This document shows, in pieces, positions 1 to 4,394 of a DNA stretch of 5,706 bases. The stretch is taken from positions 1-5,706 of the forward strand of contig PUPG01000248.1 of the NCBI GenBank assembly GCA_003553005.1, given 5' to 3'. How positions within the stretch are numbered: the stretch's first letter is position 1; each line of letters opens with the position of its first letter. The stretch is from Bacteroidales bacterium. GTDB taxonomy: Bacteria; Bacteroidota; Bacteroidia; Bacteroidales; UBA7960. Below the pieces are notes generated by a model. The model searched no databases. It had not been told where the DNA came from and saw only the letters and a list, made by a program, of their open reading frames with translations. The translations under genes were made by a program, and so were the position numbers.

Positions 1-27
1 CTGGTTGTGGCAAGCCTTAGATACGAA

Positions 28-43
28 GCTGGCGATGACCAGC
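28..43. other. Small inverted repeat downstream of msrA
   Basis: GCTGG and CCAGC form a perfect 5-base stem around a 6-base loop, just past the msrA stop on the minus strand. On the minus strand no T-run follows, so it is a poor intrinsic terminator for msrA. On the plus strand a T5 run lies six bases beyond the stem. It may be a weak terminator or chance. I see no other supportable feature in positions 1-59. Confidence 0.2.
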
Positions 44-59
44 AATGCCTTTTTGCACC

Positions 60-746
60 CTATTCCCGGACAAGGTCCTCGAAGAGGCTTTTGAACTTCT
101 GAACCTTCGGCATGATGACCATCTGGCAATACCCCTGGTTGGGGTTTTTCTCAAAATAATTCTGGTGATGCTCCTCAGCCCGGTAGAAAGCCTCAAGAGA
201 GGTGACCTCCGTGACGATTGGGTCATCCCAGATCTTTTCTTCGTTCAGGCGCTGAATGACCTCCATTGCGGCTTGCCGCTGGCTGTCGTCATGATAAAAA
301 ATGGCCGAACGGTATTGGGTGCCGACATCCGCCCCCTGGCGGTTCAGCGTCGTGGGGTCGTGTACCCTGAAAAACACCTCCAAAAGCTGAAGATAACTGA
401 CTTGCTCCGGGTCAAAGGTGACCTGGACCACCTCGGCGTGCCCGGTGTTTCCTGTGACCACTTCGCGGTATGCCGGGTTTTTTACATGGCCGCCAGCAAA
501 CCCGGATGTAGCCGATTTTACGCCTTGTACGCGATTGAAAACGGCCTCGATGCACCAGAAGCAACCCCCGCCAAAAGTCGCTGACGACAGGTTGTCCCTT
601 GTTGTTTCTTGTTCCATAATTGTGGGTTTTGTATTTGCTTGTGTAGTTACAATCGGATGAAAGGCCACAAGCAGCAACAGCATGCTTGCGGCCAGAATTC
701 TCCGGGTGGAAAAACGATCATTGTTTGGCAACGAAAACATATGCAT
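60..746 (-). CDS. msrA: Exported peptide-methionine (S)-S-oxide reductase (MsrA)
   Basis: Reduces the S-epimer of methionine sulfoxide in proteins back to methionine (EC 1.8.4.11). Counting from the ATG at 746 (228 residues), the GCFWC motif is at 61-65 with catalytic Cys62. Glu105 (in GHAE), Asp140 and Tyr145 (in DVGTQYRS) keep the same spacing from the catalytic Cys as E. coli Glu94, Asp129 and Tyr134. Cys207 in the C-terminal GYC is the likely resolving Cys. Before the domain is a signal-like N-terminus: a TRR at 14-16, a hydrophobic stretch at about 17-29 and a plausible cleavage site after Ala37 (TQA), suggesting a periplasmic enzyme. The start is uncertain. The frame stays open to a TTG at 776, ATG codons lie at 746 and 740, and an internal ATG at 617 would give a cytosolic 185-residue form. 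None has a Shine-Dalgarno sequence. The in-frame hydrophobic segment favours the long form. There is no fused thioredoxin or MsrB domain. The family call is very secure; localisation is inference. Confidence 0.95.
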   Translation of the reverse strand: MHMFSLPNNDRFSTRRILAASMLLLLVAFHPIVTTQANTKPTIMEQETTRDNLSSATFGGGCFWCIEAVFNRVQGVKSATSGFAGGHVKNPAYREVVTGNTGHAEVVQVTFDPEQVSYLQLLEVFFRVHDPTTLNRQGADVGTQYRSAIFYHDDSQRQAAMEVIQRLNEEKIWDDPIVTEVTSLEAFYRAEEHHQNYFEKNPNQGYCQMVIMPKVQKFKSLFEDLVRE

Positions 747-858
747 ATCTATAAGGTTATGTGTTTGAGGGTGCAATCTGGATGCATGGTGTACCTGTCT
801 TTTGTTTTGATGGGCACACCGGCAAGCTTAAGTGTCCAGCAGCATCGGATTATCCGCT

Positions 859-2007
859 TCAGACCATCTCCCGGATCAGGACCTGGTAGTCCTCATCGGA
901 CAATTGATGCACGTTGCCATCCACCTTGTTGATGCGCATGACTTCGAGGAGCTTTTGCTGTTCCGCTTCGCCGGCACTCACCCCTGCCTCTGCCAGGGTC
1001 ACCGGGCTGCCAAGTTCACGGAAGAAGTTTTTCATTGCTTCAATGGTGTCGTCTACGGTGTTGGTGTTGAGCGTGGCATGGCCCAGCGCTTCGATCCGCT
1101 CGGGGATCCGGTTTTGCTGCAAGGTCAGCCAGGCAGGAAACGCAATGGAAAGCGAGGCGCCATGTGGGATGTCCCACAACACGCTCATGGCGTGGCCAAT
1201 GGCGTGCACACCCCAGTCACCCGACTTTTTGCCCTGGTTGGTGAGTCCGTTCAGTGCCATGGTGGCGGCAAACATGATTTTTGCCCGCAGGTCGTAGTTT
1301 TCCGGGTCAGCCATCAGCCTGGGCCCATAAGCAATGGCTTCATTGATGATGGAGATGATGAACCGGTCCGTCAGGCTGGCATCGCCCTCGCCAAACCAGC
1401 CTTCCAGGGCGTGTGCAATCAAATCGACAACGCCGTAGGCGGTGTGGTCTTCCGGGACGCTAATGGTATAGGAGGGATCCAGGAAGCTGTGTTTGGGAAA
1501 CATCAGGGGGTGGCCATACCCGACCTTCTTCTTCTCCTTGTCGTGTTGCACCACGCCCAGCGGATTCATCTCGGATCCGGTTGCTGCCAGGGTCAGTACG
1601 CCCAGTATGGGTAGTGCCTTAGCGGGTTTGATTTTTCCCGTGGCATAGTCCCAGCAGGAATTGGACGCGGGAATCGTGATGGCAATGTATTTTGCACTGT
1701 CCAGCACGCTGCCGCCACCCACGGCCACCACCATGTCTACGCCTTCATTGCGGCCAATTTCAGCGGCTTTGTCTACATCCTCCACGACGGGATTGGGTTT
1801 GATTCCCTGGTATTCCACGATGTCAATACCGGCTTTGCGCAGGCTGGCCACCGTGTCGTCGTAAGCGCCATTGCGCTTGACCGACCCCTTTCCATAGACC
1901 AGCAATGCCTTTTTTCCAAGTGGGGATGCGGACTTGCCAATTTTTTCCACTACCTGCCTTCCAAAATGCAGTTTAACCGGATTGTAGATTACAAATTGAT
2001 CTGTCAT
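859..2007 (-). CDS. Iron-containing alcohol/aldehyde dehydrogenase, YqhD/butanol dehydrogenase type
   Basis: A 382-residue group III (iron-activated) alcohol dehydrogenase, probably an NAD(P)H-dependent reductase of short-chain or reactive aldehydes in the cytoplasm. The N-terminal Rossmann-like half has YGKGSVKRNG at 38-47 and the cofactor-binding GGGSVLDSAK from 97, matching GGGSVKKTG and GGGSVLDGTK in E. coli YqhD. Metal ligands are predicted as Asp195, His199, His268 and His282, exactly one residue beyond YqhD Asp194, His198, His267 and His281. TLAATGSEMN at 139-148 is another family motif. Length is normal and the frame is intact. The ATG at 2007 gives the expected N-terminus (FVIYNPVKLHFG), though the leader is A/T-rich with no Shine-Dalgarno. 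NADPH preference and aldehyde scavenging are inferred from the YqhD resemblance; the physiological substrate cannot be read from sequence. It lies upstream of msrA in the same direction and diverges from the phosphofructokinase gene. Other annotations could be butanol dehydrogenase or lactaldehyde reductase. Confidence 0.95.
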   Translation of the reverse strand: MTDQFVIYNPVKLHFGRQVVEKIGKSASPLGKKALLVYGKGSVKRNGAYDDTVASLRKAGIDIVEYQGIKPNPVVEDVDKAAEIGRNEGVDMVVAVGGGSVLDSAKYIAITIPASNSCWDYATGKIKPAKALPILGVLTLAATGSEMNPLGVVQHDKEKKKVGYGHPLMFPKHSFLDPSYTISVPEDHTAYGVVDLIAHALEGWFGEGDASLTDRFIISIINEAIAYGPRLMADPENYDLRAKIMFAATMALNGLTNQGKKSGDWGVHAIGHAMSVLWDIPHGASLSIAFPAWLTLQQNRIPERIEALGHATLNTNTVDDTIEAMKNFFRELGSPVTLAEAGVSAGEAEQQKLLEVMRINKVDGNVHQLSDEDYQVLIREMV

Positions 2008-2048
2008 AACACGTATTTTTTAATGTGGGTTGCCTGTATTTAAATAAG

Positions 2049-2082
2049 GTCAACATGTCAAAAGCCGAAATGTCCAAAAGTC
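2049..2082 (-). repeat. Degenerate GACATTTT-type repeat, minus orientation
   Basis: Read on the minus strand this stretch contains GACTTTTG, GACATTTCG and TTTTGACAT followed by GTTGAC. Two 9-base words, GACATTTCG (2066-2074) and TTTTGACAT (2055-2063), occur identically and in the same order in the plus-strand octamer array at 2304-2343, separated by two bases here and three there. It lies about 42 bases upstream of the dehydrogenase start, in that gene's direction. It could be a regulator-binding site or one member of a dispersed intergenic repeat family. Confidence 0.6.
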
Positions 2083-2133
2083 GGCTATAGTGATGATTGT
2101 CTGCGAGGCCGAAGTGCTGCGCCTATGAGTTTT

Positions 2134-2174
2134 AAGCGTGTTTTAACCCAAACGGCCCTGATTTTTACACGCTT
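2134..2174. promoter_or_regulatory. Perfect inverted repeat AAGCGTGT/ACACGCTT
   Basis: Arms AAGCGTGT (2134-2141) and ACACGCTT (2167-2174) are exact reverse complements separated by 25 bases. There is no T-run directly after either arm, so it is not a classical terminator. The position between two divergent genes would suit an operator bound by a dimeric regulator, or a long-loop hairpin, but no regulator gene is nearby to support this. Confidence 0.35.
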
Positions 2175-2242
2175 CTGTTATGATTAACAAATTTGGTGGG
2201 TTTTTTGATCAAATGCAAGGCCGTTTTCTTCCCTGGGGACCA

Positions 2243-2271
2243 TTTCGTATCCTACCTTTTTTTTATCTTTA
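2243..2271 (+). promoter_or_regulatory. Candidate promoter for the phosphofructokinase gene
   Basis: TATCTTTA at 2264-2271 matches the Bacteroidota -7 box TAnnTTTG in all but the last base. The -33 side is weak: only TTTCG at 2243-2247 lies near the expected distance. If used, transcription would begin around 2276-2280 and the octamer array would lie in the 5' untranslated leader. TACCTTTT at 2253-2260 is a similar alternative. Confidence 0.35.
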
Positions 2272-2303
2272 CCAAGCAAAAATCAAAATTCATGGCAACA
2301 CCG

Positions 2304-2343
2304 GACATTTTGACATTTTGACATTTCGACCTTTTGACATTAA
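2304..2343 (+). repeat. Five tandem copies of octamer GACATTTT
   Basis: Five adjacent 8-base units are visible: GACATTTT, GACATTTT, GACATTTC, GACCTTTT and GACATTAA. The first two are identical and the others differ by one or two bases. The array ends 16 bases before the phosphofructokinase ATG. The period is not a multiple of three and the stretch is noncoding under the chosen start. Copy number could change by slippage, and the units could be protein-binding sites spaced a little under one helical turn apart. Confidence 0.85.
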
Positions 2344-2359
2344 TATAAAACTTACCCAT

Positions 2360-3550
2360 ATGAAGCAAAACAAAGGAAAAACCATTGCCATCCTGACTGG
2401 TGGCGGCGATGTGCCGGGATTGAATCCGGCCATCCGGGCGATCACCATTCGCGCATTGAGAGAGGGATACCGCGTAATTGGAATCCGCAGGGGCTGGGCA
2501 GGCCTGATGGAAGTGATCCGTGACAAGAAAGCAGACAACAGCAGCAACTATATCGACTTGTCTGAAGACCTGGTGAATAAAGCCGGCCGCACCGGCGGTA
2601 CCTTTTTGCATACCTCACGGACCAGGCCCAGCCACGTGCCGGTCAAACATGTGCCGGACCACCTGAAGGACAGGTACCAGGACGAAGTCAACGACCTTAC
2701 CCCCGAAGTCCTTAAGAACATTGACTTTCTGGGCATCGACTTTTTGATTCCCATCGGCGGGGACGACACCCTGAGCTATGGGGTCAGGATGTACCAGGAG
2801 GGCATGAAGGTCGTGGCCATACCCAAAACAATGGACAATGACGTGCCGGGCACCGATTACTGCATTGGCTTCAGCACCTGCGTGACCAGGACCATCCACC
2901 TGGCCAACCTGTTGCGTACCTCTGCCGGTTCTCACGAACGCATCCTCGTAATGGAGGTATTTGGCCGCTATGCCGGATTCACCGCATTGCTTCCTACAAT
3001 GGCCGGCGCCGCCAACCGTTGTGTGATTCCCGAACACAAATTTGATATTGAGCACCTGACCAAGTTGTTGGTCGAAGACCGGAAGAAAAATCCCAGCAAC
3101 TATTCCGTGGTGCTGGTGTCAGAAGGTGCCGCATTTGAAGGGGTGGACATGATGTTCCAAAGCACAGAAAAAGACATGTATGGTCACGCCAAATTGGGAG
3201 GCATCGGCGATGCGGTCTCCGCGCGGATCAAAGAACTTAGCCCGAAATTCAATCACGGACAGCGGGTGGAAACCATCAACCAGTACCTGGGCTACCTGGT
3301 GCGCTCCGGAGATCCGGATGCCATCGACAGCATTGTGCCCATGGCTTACGGTAACCTTGCCCTGGACCTCGTTCTCAAGGGGATCCACGGACGGCTCGTT
3401 ATCCTGAAAAATGGCCGATATGACAACATGCCCGTGGATATTGTCACCAGCACCAACAAACTGATCGATGTGGACAAACACTACAATACCCAAAGGCTAC
3501 GCCCGGTGTATGAGTCCTTTATCGACAAACCCCTGTTCCTGATTTCCTGA
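2360..3550 (+). CDS. 6-phosphofructokinase, predicted pyrophosphate-dependent
   Basis: Phosphorylates fructose 6-phosphate to fructose 1,6-bisphosphate in glycolysis; if PPi-linked (EC 2.7.1.90) the step is reversible. The 396-residue protein begins MKQNKGKTIAILTGGGD, with the glycine-rich GGGDVPGLN at 14-22. PIGGDD at 131-136 has Asp136 where E. coli ATP-PfkA has Gly104. PKTMDND at 155-161 has Lys156 where PfkA has Gly124. Asp and Lys at these sites are the recognised signature of PPi-using enzymes. Asp159 is the predicted catalytic base. MEVFGRYAGF (198-207) and the SEG with Glu256 fit the sugar-phosphate site. The ATG at 2360 is chosen because homology begins there; upstream in-frame codons run through repeats. 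There is no Shine-Dalgarno. The gene stands alone, divergent from the dehydrogenase and convergent with the DUF4168 gene. Family membership is certain; donor choice is inferred. Databases often label such proteins ATP-dependent pfkA. Confidence 0.96.
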   Translation: MKQNKGKTIAILTGGGDVPGLNPAIRAITIRALREGYRVIGIRRGWAGLMEVIRDKKADNSSNYIDLSEDLVNKAGRTGGTFLHTSRTRPSHVPVKHVPDHLKDRYQDEVNDLTPEVLKNIDFLGIDFLIPIGGDDTLSYGVRMYQEGMKVVAIPKTMDNDVPGTDYCIGFSTCVTRTIHLANLLRTSAGSHERILVMEVFGRYAGFTALLPTMAGAANRCVIPEHKFDIEHLTKLLVEDRKKNPSNYSVVLVSEGAAFEGVDMMFQSTEKDMYGHAKLGGIGDAVSARIKELSPKFNHGQRVETINQYLGYLVRSGDPDAIDSIVPMAYGNLALDLVLKGIHGRLVILKNGRYDNMPVDIVTSTNKLIDVDKHYNTQRLRPVYESFIDKPLFLIS

Positions 3551-3648
3551 TCCTGGCTTTCCAGCAATTGCCGCCGACAAAAGTGACACATTTCAAAGTT
3601 TTGTGACGAAACAGGTGGTTTTGCCTGGAAAACAGCTGCCTGGCCTAC

Positions 3649-3690
3649 AAAAAAAGGCTGCCAGTTTGTACTGACAGCCTTTTGCTTTTT
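3649..3690. terminator. Bidirectional intrinsic terminator
   Basis: Arms AAAAGGCTGCCAG (3652-3664) and CTGACAGCCTTTT (3671-3683) pair at 12 of 13 positions around a 6-base loop. On the plus strand T-rich sequence follows to 3690; on the minus strand the A-run at 3649-3655 becomes a T-run. It ends phosphofructokinase transcription about 100 bases past its stop, and the small secreted-protein gene about 20 bases past its stop. This is the expected arrangement for convergent genes. Confidence 0.88.
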
Positions 3691-3704
3691 GGGATGACAG
3701 GTCA

Positions 3705-4160
3705 TTACTCCATCAGCTCCTGCACGCGCTGCTGCAGTTCAGGATTTTGCTGATATTCTGCCATGATTTCTTCGTACTTGTCGATCGAAAGCCCTTCTTC
3801 TTCAATGGTGCCGATCAGTACATCCTCCAGTTCGATCTGGACTTGCTCGACAGCCTCGTTGGCTTTCTGGAAGTTTTCAATTTCTTCGTCTGTGGCTTCG
3901 ACATCTTCCAGTGGCATTTGCTGGGCCTGCATGTTGATCTCATTGAAACGCTGAACGTTCATATCGTGCTCTTCAATGGCTTCAATCATTTCATTCTGGC
4001 CCTGCTGCTGGATGCTGATTACCTGGACAACTGCATTGGCAAATTGCTGCAATGCCTCATCACTGAAACCACCGGGATTGGCTTTTACCGGGGTAGCTGC
4101 CAAAAATACGAATGCCAGCGCGATTGCTGAAAATACTTGACTCTTCTTGAAAAAACGCAT
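3705..4160 (-). CDS. Small secreted DUF4168-like protein
   Basis: A 151-residue protein of unknown function. The N-terminus is a clear Sec signal peptide: basic MRFFKK, a hydrophobic core at about 9-22, and a cleavage site after VKA at 25-27, leaving about 124 residues. It has no Cys and is therefore not a lipoprotein. The mature part is strongly acidic and Gln-rich, apparently mostly helical with possible coiled coil. Its opening FSDEALQQFANAV and its closing YEEIMAEYQQNPELQQRV resemble the two ends of the DUF4168 domain, a family of small exported proteins in several Gram-negative phyla. I assign it by pattern memory and cannot run a profile. The ATG at 4160 is set by the signal peptide; the leader is A-rich (AAAAAAAAGATT) with no Shine-Dalgarno. 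A very good Bacteroidota promoter lies upstream and a strong terminator downstream, so it is probably a single-gene unit and possibly well expressed. A periplasmic or surface role is inferred. Confidence 0.9.
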   Translation of the reverse strand: MRFFKKSQVFSAIALAFVFLAATPVKANPGGFSDEALQQFANAVVQVISIQQQGQNEMIEAIEEHDMNVQRFNEINMQAQQMPLEDVEATDEEIENFQKANEAVEQVQIELEDVLIGTIEEEGLSIDKYEEIMAEYQQNPELQQRVQELME

Positions 4161-4209
4161 AATCTTTTTTTTGGTTGTAAAATAAAACGTGTTTAACTCG
4201 ATTGCATGA

Positions 4210-4241
4210 CAAAACTACGAAAGTTTTTTTCGATGAACAAA
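4210..4241 (-). promoter_or_regulatory. Bacteroidota-type promoter of the DUF4168-like gene
   Basis: On the minus strand TTTG (4238-4241) is followed after exactly 20 bases by TAGTTTTG (4210-4217), a full match to the Bacteroidota housekeeping promoter pattern TTTG-N19-21-TAnnTTTG. Transcription would start near 4203, giving a leader of about 43 bases. The spacer contains a small inverted repeat, CGAAA/TTTCG. This is the clearest promoter in the window. Confidence 0.75.
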
Positions 4242-4296
4242 GAAGCTTCCCTGATTTAACATAGATTATGAGGTCCTTACCGTCTGTAAAAATTTG

Positions 4297-4304
4297 TAAA
4301 TTTG
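4297..4304 (+). promoter_or_regulatory. Possible -7 box for mutS
   Basis: TAAATTTG matches TAnnTTTG and lies about 90 bases before the mutS start. No TTTG or TTG is seen 19-21 bases upstream, so this is half a promoter at best in A/T-rich DNA. If used, the leader would contain the hairpin at 4324-4358. Confidence 0.3.
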
Positions 4305-4323
4305 TTGAAATTGCGGGGCATCA

Positions 4324-4358
4324 GGATGTTTGCGACGTTTACGTCCCGGATCACATCC
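4324..4358 (+). promoter_or_regulatory. Nested inverted repeat in the mutS leader
   Basis: Outer arms GGATGT (4324-4329) and ACATCC (4353-4358) are exact complements. They enclose GACGT (4334-4338) and ACGTC (4341-4345), which as RNA would give a 4-pair stem with a TTTA loop. The structure ends 25 bases before the ribosome-binding site. It could be a leader hairpin affecting mRNA stability or a DNA-binding site; no known riboswitch class is recognised. Confidence 0.35.
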
Positions 4359-4383
4359 GCGCAGCGCAAGCGAAATTTAACGT

Positions 4384-4389
4384 AAGGAG
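4384..4389 (+). promoter_or_regulatory. Shine-Dalgarno sequence of mutS
   Basis: AAGGAG lies five bases before the GTG at 4395. It is the only strong Shine-Dalgarno seen at any gene start in this window and it decides the mutS start, because the next in-frame ATG (4434) would remove the conserved TPLM segment. Confidence 0.8.
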
Positions 4390-4394
4390 ACATT

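Larger units (their letters stand above)
2008..2359. other. Divergent intergenic region (352 bases) between dehydrogenase and phosphofructokinase genes
   Basis: No gene is supported here. The phosphofructokinase frame stays open back to 2180, but the 60 extra residues resemble nothing in the family and would be encoded partly by the octamer repeats. The region must hold promoters for both flanking genes. From left to right it contains a minus-oriented GACATTTT-like element (2049-2082), an inverted repeat with 8-base arms (2134-2174), a candidate phosphofructokinase promoter (about 2243-2271) and five tandem octamers (2304-2343). I found no exact TAnnTTTG box on the minus strand for the dehydrogenase. 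Confidence 0.7.

Noticed and set aside
747..776. TTG start for msrA at 776
   Set aside because: It adds ten polar residues ahead of the signal-like segment without a ribosome-binding site; the ATG codons at 746 or 740 give a more normal signal peptide.
808..838. Possible hairpin terminator between the dehydrogenase and msrA genes
   Set aside because: GGACAC pairs with GTGCCC at only five of six positions around a long loop and no T-run follows on the minus strand, so it does not show that the two genes are separate transcripts.
832..1614. A 260-codon plus-strand frame opposite the dehydrogenase gene
   Set aside because: It is antisense to a strongly conserved iron-dependent dehydrogenase with all metal ligands in place.
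2180..2359. N-terminal extension of the phosphofructokinase by 60 residues from an ATG at 2180
   Set aside because: The extra residues resemble no phosphofructokinase N-terminus, are partly encoded by the GACATTTT repeats, and the family's normal start is met at the ATG at 2360.
3555..3640. Short imperfect inverted repeats after the phosphofructokinase stop, such as ACAAAA/TTTTGT and CAGG/CCTG
   Set aside because: The arms are short and of low complexity, and the strong hairpin at 3652-3683 already explains termination.
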